Shown here: positions 52,990 to 62,652 of the stretch, one piece after another
Numbering within the stretch: position 1 is the first letter of the stretch
How the letters are laid out: every line of letters begins with the position of its first letter
Origin: JAYPAN01 sp049597955
GTDB lineage: Bacteria; Pseudomonadota; Alphaproteobacteria; RS24
DNA length: 64,000 nt
Assembly (NCBI GenBank): GCA_049597955.1
Contig: JBMYND010000010.1
Location: 1-64,000, forward strand
Direction: 5' to 3'
The notes under the pieces: generated by a model
What the model saw: the letters and a program-made list of their open reading frames with translations, nothing else
Database searches by the model: none
What the model was told of the DNA's origin: nothing
Made by a program: the position numbers and the translations under genes

Positions 52990-53940
52990 CTAATCGGCGG
53001 TGGCGGTTTGCGTCTCGCGCATCAGACGCGGCAATTCGCTGCTCACACTGTCAATGTCAGACTTGAATTTCAGCAGCACATTCAGCGTATTGGCAACAAA
53101 TTCGGAATCCAGCACATCCATATTCAGCAAGACAATCGTGCGTGCCCAGTCAATCGTCTCGCTGACCGCCGGTGGTTTTTTCAAATCCATATCCCGCACC
53201 GCCTGCACAAAGGCCACAATATGGGCGCGCATCATCTCATTCAGCGACGGCACACGCGCCTGCAAAATCGCCGTTTCGCGCGCCGCATCGGGGAACGGAA
53301 TATATAAATGCAGACAACGCCGCTTCAACGCATCACCAATCTCGCGCGTATTATTCGAGGTCAGAAACACAATTGGCGGCGTATTTGCCTTTATCGTGCC
53401 AAGCTCCGGCACGGAAACCTGATAATCGGACAGGATTTCGAGCAAAAAGGCTTCAAACTCATCATCCGATTTGTCAATCTCGTCAATCAACAACACCACG
53501 CCATTATCGGCACGCAGTGCTTGCAGCAAGGGGCGGGTCAATAAAAACTGCTCAGAGAAAAACACATCCTCAAAGCCGTTCAAACGCTCCATGGAGCTGT
53601 CGAGCGAACCGGCCCCATCCATTAATTCGCCGAGCTTTTCCTTCAATACCTGCGTGTAAAGCAATTGCTTGCCATATTGCCATTCATACAGCGCCTTGGC
53701 TTCATCCAGCCCTTCATAACATTGCAAGCGTATCATATCGAGGCCGAGATATTCCGCCGTCGCTTTGGCCAATTCGGTTTTGCCGACACCGGGCGGGCCT
53801 TCAATCAGCAGGGGCTTTTGTAATTGCTGCGCCAGATACAGCGCGGTGGCGATTTGTTCATCGCTGACATAGCCCAAATTGCGATAGCCCGATTGCAGGG
53901 CCTCAATTTCAGCGCGGGCGGAAGATTGTTTACGCATCAT
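52990..53940 (-). CDS. MoxR/CoxD-like AAA+ ATPase
   Basis: 316 residues from the ATG at 53940 (GAGGACT upstream; 53937 is equally possible). Walker A is LLIEGPPGVGKTELAKATAEYL in part (GPPGVGKT), Walker B is VVLLIDEIDKSD, with sensor 1 in PIVFLTSNNTREIGD and the arginine-containing RRCLHLYIPFPD. It powers the partner VWA protein, as in MoxR/CoxD systems that insert metals into enzymes. Substrate unknown. It overlaps nothing and is 6 bases upstream of the VWA gene. Confidence 0.92.
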   Translation of the reverse strand: MMRKQSSARAEIEALQSGYRNLGYVSDEQIATALYLAQQLQKPLLIEGPPGVGKTELAKATAEYLGLDMIRLQCYEGLDEAKALYEWQYGKQLLYTQVLKEKLGELMDGAGSLDSSMERLNGFEDVFFSEQFLLTRPLLQALRADNGVVLLIDEIDKSDDEFEAFLLEILSDYQVSVPELGTIKANTPPIVFLTSNNTREIGDALKRRCLHLYIPFPDAARETAILQARVPSLNEMMRAHIVAFVQAVRDMDLKKPPAVSETIDWARTIVLLNMDVLDSEFVANTLNVLLKFKSDIDSVSSELPRLMRETQTATAD

Positions 53941-54031
53941 AGTCCTCATTTCGGGCCGCACCTTAGCACAGCGCGCCAGCAAAGCCAGCATTGTCGGACA
54001 AGCCTGGGGCCGGGCAAAACCGGCGCGCCAC

Positions 54032-55240
54032 CTATTTGGCCAGTAAATGGGTCAGCAGGCCGGGCGTGGCATAGCCATCGGCCACCAGATTCTCCGCCGC
54101 CTGATATTGCCGCACGGCGCGCCGCGTCAATCGGCCCAGCACACCGTCAGCATCGCCTGTATCATAGCCTTTGGCCGCCAATTGGCGTTGCAATTCCGTG
54201 ATTTCACGCGGCAGCAAAGGCCTGTCGCCAAGTGGCCAGGCGCGGGCAATATTGCCGAGGCCGTCAAACCGGTCGGCCAAATGCCCGACCGCCAGCGCAT
54301 AGGCCGGTGCGGTATTGTAACGCAGCAAGGCGCGGAAATTGCGGGTCACCAAAAAGGCAGGCCCGCGATGGCCAGCCGGTGCGAAAAGCGCCAAATCGCC
54401 AAGCGAGGCGTATAATTCGCCACTCAGCGCCGTCACCCCCATTTCCTGCCAAAGCGAAACCGGCTCATAGCGTTTCAAATCAGCCATGCCAAAATCAAAC
54501 CCGTCCGGCAAGCTCACCTCCACCCCCCAAGGCAGACCGGCGCGCCAGCCGGAGACTTTCAGATAATTGGCGGTAGAGGCCAGCGCATCACGCGGCTGTG
54601 TCCATATATTGCGAATACCGTCGCCCGTGCCATCGGCGGCATAGCCGAGATAAGTTGTCGGGATGAATTGCGTATGCCCCATCGCCCCGGCCCAGCTGCC
54701 CTTAAAGTCAGCCAGCGCAACATCGCCCGATTGCAGAATATCCAATGCCGCCAGCAATTGTTGTCGCCCAAAGGCAGCCCGCTTGCCCTGATAACCAAGC
54801 GTGGCCAAAGCCTGCAAGACCGGAAAACTGCCTTTATTGCCGCCATAATTGGTTTCGACCCCCCAAATCGCCACGATAATGCTGCGTGGCACGCCATATT
54901 GGCTTTCCAATTGGCCAAGAAAAGCGTCCCATTCCTGCAATTCGGCGCGCCCCAGACGCAATCGCTCATCCGTCACCATATGGTCGAGATAGGCCCAAAT
55001 CGGTTTGACATATTCGGGTTGGCGCTCGGACAAGCGCACCACTTCCGGGTCAGGCTCAAGCCGCGCCAGCGCCTCAAGATAGGCCGCATCAATGCCCTTG
55101 CCGCGCGCTTCAGCCTGCACAGATTGGATAAATCGGTTAAAAGCAGTATCCGCAAATGCGCTTGTCAGGCTCAGCAGCATAAAGGCCGGTATCAGCAAAA
55201 GCTGTTTTGCATTTATTATGTGATTTTCTTGTTTCAGCAT
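54032..55240 (-). CDS. Lytic murein transglycosylase, MltB type, with peptidoglycan-binding domain
   Basis: 402 residues. Signal peptide to SAFA30 with no lipobox Cys, so soluble periplasmic. The SLT_2 catalytic Glu is E129 in IWGVETNYGG, with GAMGHTQFIPTTYLGYA and GDGIRNIW following. Residues 340-400 are a PG_binding_1 domain (ITELQRQLAAKGYDTGDADGV in part, then TRRAVRQYQAA). It cuts glycan strands with 1,6-anhydro-MurNAc products. Confidence 0.93.
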   Translation of the reverse strand: MLKQENHIINAKQLLLIPAFMLLSLTSAFADTAFNRFIQSVQAEARGKGIDAAYLEALARLEPDPEVVRLSERQPEYVKPIWAYLDHMVTDERLRLGRAELQEWDAFLGQLESQYGVPRSIIVAIWGVETNYGGNKGSFPVLQALATLGYQGKRAAFGRQQLLAALDILQSGDVALADFKGSWAGAMGHTQFIPTTYLGYAADGTGDGIRNIWTQPRDALASTANYLKVSGWRAGLPWGVEVSLPDGFDFGMADLKRYEPVSLWQEMGVTALSGELYASLGDLALFAPAGHRGPAFLVTRNFRALLRYNTAPAYALAVGHLADRFDGLGNIARAWPLGDRPLLPREITELQRQLAAKGYDTGDADGVLGRLTRRAVRQYQAAENLVADGYATPGLLTHLLAK

Positions 55241-55427
55241 CAGCCTGCCGGTCTTTTGCCGACCCTCCCTATTGCCTCGCGCCGGCGTGCCGCCGCTTGC
55301 GATTTATTTATGTTAGATGATTCAGGTGGATTTTGCCACTTTATGCGCCCTGTCCCCTTTAGCGATTTTGCCCGCTATGCTAGAACATTATCATCCTCCT
55401 GTTTCCCTTGTGTAAAGGTTTTGCATC

Positions 55428-56315
55428 ATGCCCCAGCCCATTCGCAAAGTCGTTTTCCCCGTTGCCGGTCTTGGCACACGTTTTCTGCCCGCCACCAAAG
55501 CCGTGCCGAAAGAAATGCTGCCCGTGGTCGATCGCCCGCTCATCCAATGGGCGGTTGAGGAAGCGACCGCAGCCGGATGCACGGAGTTTATTTTTGTGTC
55601 AGCGCCGGAAAAGAAAGCCATTATCAATCATTTTTCCGATGCGCCGCATTATGAAAGCGTGCTGCAAGCGCGAGGCAAAACCGCCGAGCTTGAGCTGCTA
55701 AAGGCCGGCCTGCCGCAAGGCGCGACCATAACGGAAATTTTTCAGGAAACCCCGCTCGGCCTTGGTCATGCGATATGGTGCGCCCATGAAGCAGTGGGTG
55801 ACGAGCCATTCGCGGTCATACTGCCCGATGATATGGTGCTGCATGGCAAAGGCTGTTTGACGCAAATGGTTGAGGCTTATGCGACGACCGGCGGCAATCT
55901 GGTGGCGGTGGAAAATGTGCCGGCTGACCAGACCCATCGTTATGGCGTGCTTGACCCCGGCGCGGAAGACGGCGCATTGGTTGAAATCAAAGGGCTGGTT
56001 GAAAAACCGGCGCCTGAAGACGCGCCGTCCAATCTGGCGATTATCGGGCGTTATATTCTTGACCCGCAAATCATGCACACGCTGGCCGCCTTCAAAAAAG
56101 GGGCAGGCGGCGAAATCCAAATCACCGATGCAATGGCTGATTTAATCGGCCAAGTGGCGCTCAATGGTTTCCGCTTTGACGGCACGCGCTATGATTGCGG
56201 CAATCGCGAAGGCTTTCTGGCGGCCAATCTGGCTTTTGCGCTGGCCGACACAGATATTGCCGCCAATGGTCATTTGCGCGCGCGCATGCAAGATATTCTC
56301 GACACAACAAAATAA
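55428..56315 (+). CDS. galU: UTP-glucose-1-phosphate uridylyltransferase
   Basis: 295 residues. The nucleotidyltransferase motif VFPVAGLGTRFLPATKAVPK and EMLPVVDRPLIQWAVEEA are characteristic of GalU, and so are TPLGLGHAIWCA and LPDDMVLHG. VEIKGLVEKPAPEDAPSNLA (in part) and GRYIL complete the family pattern. It makes UDP-glucose for envelope glycans. It is followed by kdsD on the same strand, consistent with surface-polysaccharide precursors. Confidence 0.95.
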   Translation: MPQPIRKVVFPVAGLGTRFLPATKAVPKEMLPVVDRPLIQWAVEEATAAGCTEFIFVSAPEKKAIINHFSDAPHYESVLQARGKTAELELLKAGLPQGATITEIFQETPLGLGHAIWCAHEAVGDEPFAVILPDDMVLHGKGCLTQMVEAYATTGGNLVAVENVPADQTHRYGVLDPGAEDGALVEIKGLVEKPAPEDAPSNLAIIGRYILDPQIMHTLAAFKKGAGGEIQITDAMADLIGQVALNGFRFDGTRYDCGNREGFLAANLAFALADTDIAANGHLRARMQDILDTTK

Positions 56316-56391
56316 TTGGGCAAGGCAGCGCGGCAGAAAAGGCTGACATTGACCAAGGACTATATTAGGTTTGCCGGAAAGGGAGGCGTTA

Positions 56392-57348
56392 ATGTCAGAT
56401 AAGGCACTGGAATCGGCGCGGCGCACATTGGCCACCGAGGCGGATGGATTGGCGCAATTGGCCACGACATTGACCGAGGATTTCGCCCGCGCGGTTGACT
56501 TGCTGGCGGCAGCCAAAGGTCGGGTGATTATTTCCGGCATGGGCAAAAGCGGGCATATCGGCACGAAAATGGCGGCCACTTTCGCTTCTACCGGCACACC
56601 GGCGCAATTTGTCCACCCTGCCGAAGCCAGCCATGGCGATTTGGGCATGATAACCGAAAATGACGTTATTCTGGCCCTGTCTTGGTCGGGTGGCACGGCG
56701 GAACTGGCCAATTTGGTCAATTATGCGTCGCGCTTTGACATTGCGCTGATTGCCATCACCTCCAATCCCGACAGTCTGCTGGCGCGCGCCAGCCGCGTTT
56801 GCCTGACCCTGCCCAAAGCGGCTGAAGCCTGCCCCAATGGGCTGGCGCCGACCACATCCACGCTGATGCAAATGGCGCTGGGTGATGCGCTGGCCGTTGC
56901 GCTTTTGGAGCAGCGCAATTTCACACCGGCTGATTTTCGCAATTTCCATCCCGGCGGCAAGCTGGGTGCCGGGCTGATGCTTATTGGTGAAATCATGCAT
57001 CAGGGCGACGCCCTGCCCCTGGTTTCCGAAGACACGAAAATGTCCGAAGCGATTGTCACCATGTCGGAAAAAGGCTTTGGCTGTATCGGTGTCTGCGACG
57101 CGCAAGGGTGTCTGGCGGGCGTGATTACCGATGGCGATTTGCGCCGCAATATGAGTGCGACCCTGCTTGAACAGGCGGCCAGCGACATTATGACCCGTGC
57201 GCCCAAAACCGTTGACAGCAGCCTGCTGGCGGGACAGGCTCTCAGCATGATGAATGATAACAAAATTCAGGCCGTCTTTGTCTGTAAGGATGACAATCCC
57301 ATAGGTCTTGTGCGTATCCACGACCTGCTCGCTATTGGCGTCGCCTGA
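56392..57348 (+). CDS. kdsD: Arabinose-5-phosphate isomerase (KdsD/KpsF family)
   Basis: 318 residues from the ATG at 56392 (GGGAGGCG upstream; the frame is open to 56371). An N-terminal SIS domain (VIISGMGKSGHIGTKMAATFAS in part, HPAEASHGDLGMI) is followed by two CBS domains from about residue 200 (MSEKGFGCIGVCDAQGCLAG, IMTRAPKTVDSSLL). It converts ribulose 5-phosphate to arabinose 5-phosphate for Kdo synthesis. A TonB-dependent receptor gene follows after 20 bases. Confidence 0.93.
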   Translation: MSDKALESARRTLATEADGLAQLATTLTEDFARAVDLLAAAKGRVIISGMGKSGHIGTKMAATFASTGTPAQFVHPAEASHGDLGMITENDVILALSWSGGTAELANLVNYASRFDIALIAITSNPDSLLARASRVCLTLPKAAEACPNGLAPTTSTLMQMALGDALAVALLEQRNFTPADFRNFHPGGKLGAGLMLIGEIMHQGDALPLVSEDTKMSEAIVTMSEKGFGCIGVCDAQGCLAGVITDGDLRRNMSATLLEQAASDIMTRAPKTVDSSLLAGQALSMMNDNKIQAVFVCKDDNPIGLVRIHDLLAIGVA

Positions 57349-57368
57349 AGCAATTTCGCGGGGAGCAA

Positions 57369-59507
57369 ATGACTGATTTATCAAAAACCAATAACAGGGT
57401 TGTGGCCGCGCTTGTCGGCTTTCTGCCCATGCTCACTTTGGCCGTGTCGCATGTGCAGGCACAAAATGTGGATGGTGTTGACGCGCCCGGCGTTGAAGCA
57501 ATTGACGAAATTATTGTCACCACCACGCGCGCGCCAAGCGCGCGCGGCAATAATCCGGGCAATATTGCGGTTCTCGCAACTGACAGCACACCGGCGCTGT
57601 TTCCGGTTAAATTGCTGAACAGCGCGCCCGGTGTGCATATTCATCGTGGCAGCGGACAGGAACATTTGACCGCCATTCGCTCACCGGTTCTGGTGGGCGG
57701 GGCGGGTGCCGGCTCCTTTCTCTATCTTGAAGATGGCATATCCTTGCGCGCGCCGGGTTTTGCCAATGTCAATGCGCTGATGGATGTCATGCCCTCGGCG
57801 GCCGGCCGTGTCGAATTGGTGCGCGGGCCGGGCAGCGCACTTTATGGCTCCAATGCGCTGCATGGTCTGGTCAATTATATTTCCGCCCCGATTGAAGCCG
57901 GCAGCAATGCCGCGCTGCGTGTCGGCTCATTTGGCCGCTATGGCTTTACCGGTCAGGGCGCACAGCAAGATGGCGATTTTGCTACGCGGCTGGCTGTGTC
58001 AGCCACTGGCGATGGCGGCTGGCGCGAGGAAAGCGGTTTTCAACAACAAAAATTGCGCTTTCAAAGCCAATGGGGCAATGGCGCAACGCGCTATGATTTT
58101 TCTTTTGGCGGCATGAATCTCAATCAGGAAACCGCCGGTTATGTAAAAACGGGAGACAATAGAATCGCTGCCTGCGGCGATGGCACGGTGGAAGCCTATA
58201 AAATACGCGGCTGCGCCAAATCCAACCCCAATCCGGAAGCCTATCGCGACGCGCAAAGCTGGCGCGCCTTTTTGCGCATGGACAAGCCCCTGGCCAATGG
58301 CGGCGCAGTGACCCTCACCCCTTATTGGCGCAGCAATGATATGGAATTCATCATGCATTTTCTGCCCGGCCAAGCGGTTGAGAAAAACGGCCATGACAGT
58401 ATCGGCCTGCAAAGCGCCTATCAAAACGGCAATGACCGGATGTCCTATGTCATGGGTTTGGATATGGAAATGACGCAAGGCGAATTGAGCGAAGTGCAAA
58501 CCGCACCGCCGGCCGGATATGGCGGCTATCTGCCCGGCACACATTATGATTTTGAGGTGGATGCGCTGGTCGTTGCGCCTTACGCCCATATTGTTTGGGC
58601 GCTGGGCGCAGCAACCGATATAACCACCGGCTTGCGCTTTGAGCGCACCGAATATGATTACACCAATAACACGGATACCGGCCTGCAAGGCAAACTGTTC
58701 CGCCCGGCCAGCCAGTCCAACAGTTTTTCCGACTTTTCGCCCAAGCTGGGGCTTTTGCATCGCGTGGATGAAAATGCCCGGCTGTTTGTCAATCTGGCGC
58801 GCGCCGCCCGCGCCCCGCAAGTCACTGATTTATATCGCCTGCGCGATGATGACAAAACCGGCCCATTGCTGGCACCGGAACCATCCGCCTTTGACAGCGA
58901 AACACTCGACAGTCTGGAATTTGGCTTTCGTAACCGTGTCGGCCATGCCGCTTATGAAGTCACCTATTTCATCATGCGGAAAGAAAATTATCATTTCCGC
59001 GACGGCGATGACCGCTATGTGACCGACGGCAAAACCGCTCATCAGGGCATTGAATTGGAATTGGACTGGCAGGTGACCCGCACAATATCGCTGACCCATG
59101 CGCTGACATTGGCCAATCACGAATATCAGTTCGACCGGATTTTGCCCGATGGCAATCCGAATGAAGCCGAAACGATACGCGACGGCAATAAGATTGACGG
59201 CGCGCCGGAAACTTTGGCCGCAACCGCGCTGAGCTGGTATGCCAATGACCGGTTGACCGCCAAGCTCGACTGGCAGCATGTTGGCAGCTATTTTATGGAT
59301 GCCTCAAACAGCGCCGAATATGACGGGCATGATATTTTCAGCGCCGAACTGTCTTATCGCATGGGCAATGGCATGATGGCGCGTTTCAACATTGAAAACC
59401 TGACCGATGAGGCTTATGCCAAACGCGCCGATAAATGGTTTGGAGACAATCGCTATTTCCCCGGCGAGGCGCGCAATGCCACCCTCACTTTGCAAAAACG
59501 CTTTTAG
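57369..59507 (+). CDS. TonB-dependent outer-membrane receptor
   Basis: 712 residues; GGGAGCAA before the ATG. Signal peptide ends SHVQA. The TonB box is likely DEIIVTTTRAP near residue 45. The plug domain has HIHRGSGQEHLTAIRSPVLVG in part, LYLEDGISLRAPGFANV and VELVRGPGSALYGSNALHG, the typical end of the plug. The barrel runs to NATLTLQKRF with a terminal Phe. Substrate (siderophore, haem or other) cannot be told from the sequence. It converges with msrA, overlapping by 4 bases. Confidence 0.92.
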   Translation: MTDLSKTNNRVVAALVGFLPMLTLAVSHVQAQNVDGVDAPGVEAIDEIIVTTTRAPSARGNNPGNIAVLATDSTPALFPVKLLNSAPGVHIHRGSGQEHLTAIRSPVLVGGAGAGSFLYLEDGISLRAPGFANVNALMDVMPSAAGRVELVRGPGSALYGSNALHGLVNYISAPIEAGSNAALRVGSFGRYGFTGQGAQQDGDFATRLAVSATGDGGWREESGFQQQKLRFQSQWGNGATRYDFSFGGMNLNQETAGYVKTGDNRIAACGDGTVEAYKIRGCAKSNPNPEAYRDAQSWRAFLRMDKPLANGGAVTLTPYWRSNDMEFIMHFLPGQAVEKNGHDSIGLQSAYQNGNDRMSYVMGLDMEMTQGELSEVQTAPPAGYGGYLPGTHYDFEVDALVVAPYAHIVWALGAATDITTGLRFERTEYDYTNNTDTGLQGKLFRPASQSNSFSDFSPKLGLLHRVDENARLFVNLARAARAPQVTDLYRLRDDDKTGPLLAPEPSAFDSETLDSLEFGFRNRVGHAAYEVTYFIMRKENYHFRDGDDRYVTDGKTAHQGIELELDWQVTRTISLTHALTLANHEYQFDRILPDGNPNEAETIRDGNKIDGAPETLAATALSWYANDRLTAKLDWQHVGSYFMDASNSAEYDGHDIFSAELSYRMGNGMMARFNIENLTDEAYAKRADKWFGDNRYFPGEARNATLTLQKRF

Positions 59508-60151
59508 GCACGCACCCCTATCGGGCAAGCAACCCCTGTGCCGCCCAAGCCGCAATAGCCATTGGGGTTTTTGCCGAGATATTGCTGGTGATAATCTTCG
59601 GCATAATAAAACGCCGGTGCGTCAATAATCTCAGTTGTGATGGTGCCATATCCGGCCTCGGCCAATTGCGCCTGAAACATATCGCGGCTGGCTTGCGCGC
59701 GCGGCAATTGCGCGGCATCCGCACAATATATGCCGGAGCGATATTGCGTGCCAATATCATTGCCCTGCCGCATGCCCTGTGTCGGGTCATGATTTTCCCA
59801 AAACACTTGCAGCATGGCCTCGAAAGAGGTTTGCGACGGGTCAAACACCACTTGCACAACCTCATTATGGCCGGTGCGCCCGCTGCACACTTCCTCATAG
59901 CTGGGATTGGGTGTGAAGCCTGCCGCATAGCCGACTTGCGTGGAATAAACGCCCGCCGCCTGCCAGAATTTGCGCTCCGCCCCCCAAAAACACCCCATGC
60001 CGAAAATAGCCACTTCAAAGCCATCCGGCCACGGGGCTTGCATGGGCGTATCCAGAATAAAATGCCGTGCCGCCACCGGCATAATGGCCTCGCGGCCCGG
60101 CAGGGCTGCCTCGGCTGATGGCATTTCGGTTTTGCGTCCCAGTCCAAACAT
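59504..60151 (-). CDS. msrA: Peptide methionine sulfoxide reductase MsrA
   Basis: 215 residues; CAGGAG 9 bases before the ATG. The catalytic Cys is Cys54 in FGMGCFWGAERKFW. PNPSYEEVCSGRTGHNEVVQV (in part), NHDPTQGMRQGNDIGTQYRS (in part) and EDYHQQYL are the usual substrate-site blocks. A resolving Cys lies in the C-terminal GYCGLGGTGVACP. Reduces methionine-S-sulfoxide. It is 16 bases downstream of the MlaF-like gene. Confidence 0.95.
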   Translation of the reverse strand: MFGLGRKTEMPSAEAALPGREAIMPVAARHFILDTPMQAPWPDGFEVAIFGMGCFWGAERKFWQAAGVYSTQVGYAAGFTPNPSYEEVCSGRTGHNEVVQVVFDPSQTSFEAMLQVFWENHDPTQGMRQGNDIGTQYRSGIYCADAAQLPRAQASRDMFQAQLAEAGYGTITTEIIDAPAFYYAEDYHQQYLGKNPNGYCGLGGTGVACPIGVRA

Positions 60152-60167
60152 TGGTCAAACTCCTGTT

Positions 60168-60947
60168 TCAGGCGGCACTTACAAGTGTTGATATGGGGCC
60201 ATCGCGTCGCCCTTCAAGCAATTGCCGCAGCCACGGATTGGTGTCGGTTTCGGCCGCCTTGGCCGCGCCATGCCAGCGCAGGCTGCCTTCATCCAGCACG
60301 GCGATTTCATCATAAGCCTCGGTAATGCCCACCATATTGCCGGTGACCGAAATCACGCAAGCGCCGCTTTCGCGCGCCAGATTGGAAATCATGCCGTCAA
60401 TCCGCGCCGCCAATATCGGGTCAAGACCGGCGGTCGGATTGTCGAGCAGCAAAATATCCGGCCGTGTCGCAATGGCGCGGGCAAAGCCGACACGCTTTTG
60501 CATGCCGCCCGACAAATCAGCCGGAAACAAATCGGCATTGGCGACGGGCAGGCCGACACGCGGCAGCAAATCTTCCGCCTCGGCCCGCGCCTGGTCGCGC
60601 GGCATGCCATTGGCAATCAGCCGAAAGGCGATATTCTCCCAAACCGGCAGGCTGTCAAACAGCGCATTTTGCTGAAACAACATGCCAATCCGAGCATTGG
60701 TGGCGGCACTGCGCCGCGCGCTGACGCCGACAGGCTCACCGTCAATTTCGATTAAACCGCTGGACGGCGCATAAATGCCGACAATGCATTTCAGCAAAAC
60801 CGATTTGCCCGACGCCGCCGGGCCGATAAGCGCCAGCGACCGGCCACCGGGCAGCGCCAGCGATACGCCATTCACCGCGCGAATATCGTCAAACACTTTG
60901 CTGACCATATTTAACCGCAATCGGCTCTGTGTCGGTTTGTCGTCCAT
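60168..60947 (-). CDS. MlaF-like ABC ATPase with altered Walker B and H-loop
   Basis: 259 residues. Walker A is intact (LIGPAASGKSVLLK), the Q-loop region GMLFQQNALFDSLPVWENIA is that of the MlaF/Ttg2A (lipid asymmetry) group, and the signature motif is LSGGMQKRVGFARA. Two catalytic positions are changed: the Walker B end reads LLLDNPTAGLDP (Glu to Asn) and the H-loop reads ISVTGNMVGIT (no His). ATP hydrolysis should be strongly reduced or partner-dependent. No MlaE permease or MlaD gene adjoins. It sits 3 bases downstream of the BtuD-like gene. Confidence 0.82.
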   Translation of the reverse strand: MDDKPTQSRLRLNMVSKVFDDIRAVNGVSLALPGGRSLALIGPAASGKSVLLKCIVGIYAPSSGLIEIDGEPVGVSARRSAATNARIGMLFQQNALFDSLPVWENIAFRLIANGMPRDQARAEAEDLLPRVGLPVANADLFPADLSGGMQKRVGFARAIATRPDILLLDNPTAGLDPILAARIDGMISNLARESGACVISVTGNMVGITEAYDEIAVLDEGSLRWHGAAKAAETDTNPWLRQLLEGRRDGPISTLVSAA

Positions 60948-60950
60948 TGC

Positions 60951-61718
60951 CTAGCCTTTTATGTCCCTTACCGGATGCAGCCAGCGCGCTTGGCCTGTGC
61001 CGGTTTCAGCATAATCTATACCGAAAATAGTGCCAAGCCGCGTCGCCGACAAGACCTCATCAACCGGCCCTGCCGCTTCAATGCGCCCCTGTTTCATCAG
61101 CACGGCATGGTCGCAATAATGGCGCGCCAGATTTATGTCATGCATAATCACCACCACAGACCTGCCATTTCGGGCTTGGCGCTGCAACACGTCAAGCATG
61201 GCCATTTGCGCTGCCGGGTCAAGCGATTGCAAAGGCTCATCAAGCAATAATATATCGGCCTGTGTCGCCAGCAGCCGCGCCAGCATGACGCGTGCCTGCT
61301 CGCCGCCCGACAGCGTGTCAATCGGCCGGTCGGCAAAACAATCGGCGGCGCAAGCCACCATCGCCGCCTCAATCGCCAGTGCATCTTCATCGCGCAAACG
61401 CAAGCCGGTTTGATGCGGCAAGCGCCCCAGCGCCACAATATCGCGGCACGCCATCGGCCAGACAATCTCTGCGCTTTGCGGCAAATAGGCAATGCGCCGC
61501 GCCCGCAGGGTCACATTGGCAAAGTCAGCCCCATCACCAAAAACCACTGAGCCACTATCGGGTGACACTAATCCGGCGGCGATTTGCAAAAGGCTGGTCT
61601 TGCCCGCCCCATTTGGCCCCAAAATCGCCAGCATCGTGCCGCCCGGCACATGCAGGCCGGCATTGGCAATAATCGCCTGCCCATTGCGCGCAAGACAAAT
61701 ATCATCAAGCCGCAACAT
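60951..61718 (-). CDS. ABC ATPase of BtuD/FecE (vitamin B12/iron) type
   Basis: 255 residues from the ATG at 61718, which shares one base with the stop of the BtuF-like gene (TGATG). Walker A is LGPNGAGKTSLLQ, the Q-loop IAYLPQSAEI, the signature LSGGEQARVMLARLLA, Walker B LLLDEPLQSLDP and the H-loop VVIMHDINLARHY, all intact. The motif set fits BtuD, FecE and HmuV. The membrane permease (BtuC) is missing from this neighbourhood. With the BtuF-like protein and a BtuB-like receptor it suggests B12 uptake. Confidence 0.88.
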   Translation of the reverse strand: MLRLDDICLARNGQAIIANAGLHVPGGTMLAILGPNGAGKTSLLQIAAGLVSPDSGSVVFGDGADFANVTLRARRIAYLPQSAEIVWPMACRDIVALGRLPHQTGLRLRDEDALAIEAAMVACAADCFADRPIDTLSGGEQARVMLARLLATQADILLLDEPLQSLDPAAQMAMLDVLQRQARNGRSVVVIMHDINLARHYCDHAVLMKQGRIEAAGPVDEVLSATRLGTIFGIDYAETGTGQARWLHPVRDIKG

Positions 61719-62644
61719 CACACTGGCCCCGGCGCACATTTTTGCCAAGCCTGCCCTTCATGGCGCTGCGGGAAATGGTCGGGATGGAGTATCTCTGCCG
61801 TCATTTGCGCCGCATCCAAAAGGCGCGGGCCGGGCCGGTTGAAATACTGATTGCCATCGAACATGTAAACCTGCCGGTTTTGCACGGCAAGTAAATCCTG
61901 CCAGTCCGGACGCGCCTGCAAAGGCGCCAGCTCGGCGGCGACACGCGCCAATCCAAAGCCGCATGGCGCGACCATGATATAATCGGCGGCGGCGGCGTGA
62001 AGCTGCGCCCAATCAATCACCGGTGAATGTCCCCCGCTCGCGCCAAGCAGCACATTGGCCCCGCCCGCCTGCAATATTTCCGGTATCCAATTGCCTGCGC
62101 CCATAAGCGGTTGCGTCCATTCCATGAAAAACACATTGCGCCGCGTCAAACGGGCTGTTTGGGCGGCCAATGCGGCAAAACCGTCACGCCAATCCGCCAA
62201 CAGGGCTTCCGCCCGTGCAGAACAATCCAGCGCCGCGCCGAGCCGCAATATATCCTCACCAATATCGGCCAGCGACATTGGCTCCAATGACACAAGAAGC
62301 GGGCGCGTGCCGCCTTGCCAATCGGCCACAGCCTGCTCAACTTCCGACAGGCTGACAGCACAGACCTCGCATTGCGATTGCGTGACCACCACATCCGGCT
62401 GCAAGGCTTTCAGCAATTCTGCATTTACGCGATAGACCGACAAACCCTGTTCGACAAGCTGGCGGACATCGCGGTCAATGATTGCCGCTTCGGCTTGCGG
62501 GTTCATTTTCGGCGCGGTCAGCACCGGCAAATCCGCGACGCCATGCGGCCAGTCACATTCATGCGACCGGCCGACCAGCCTGTCGGCAAAACCCAATGCG
62601 GCAATTAATTCGGTCGCGCTGGGCAGAAGAGAGACAATACGCAT
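61718..62644 (-). CDS. BtuF-like cobalamin-binding protein without a signal peptide
   Basis: 308 residues. It starts directly with MRIVSLLPSATELIAALG, the beginning of the mature BtuF fold, so there is no export signal. Later blocks: GRSHECDWPHGV, VVVTQSQCEVCAVSL and LVSLEPMSLADIGEDIL, and MEWTQPLMGAGNWIPEI. The two-lobe BtuF-type domain is complete. Signal-less relatives of this kind are known as cobalamin-binding proteins; whether they are exported is unclear. Coupled to the BtuD-like gene. Confidence 0.82.
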   Translation of the reverse strand: MRIVSLLPSATELIAALGFADRLVGRSHECDWPHGVADLPVLTAPKMNPQAEAAIIDRDVRQLVEQGLSVYRVNAELLKALQPDVVVTQSQCEVCAVSLSEVEQAVADWQGGTRPLLVSLEPMSLADIGEDILRLGAALDCSARAEALLADWRDGFAALAAQTARLTRRNVFFMEWTQPLMGAGNWIPEILQAGGANVLLGASGGHSPVIDWAQLHAAAADYIMVAPCGFGLARVAAELAPLQARPDWQDLLAVQNRQVYMFDGNQYFNRPGPRLLDAAQMTAEILHPDHFPQRHEGQAWQKCAPGPV

Positions 62645-62652
62645 AGTGCCTT

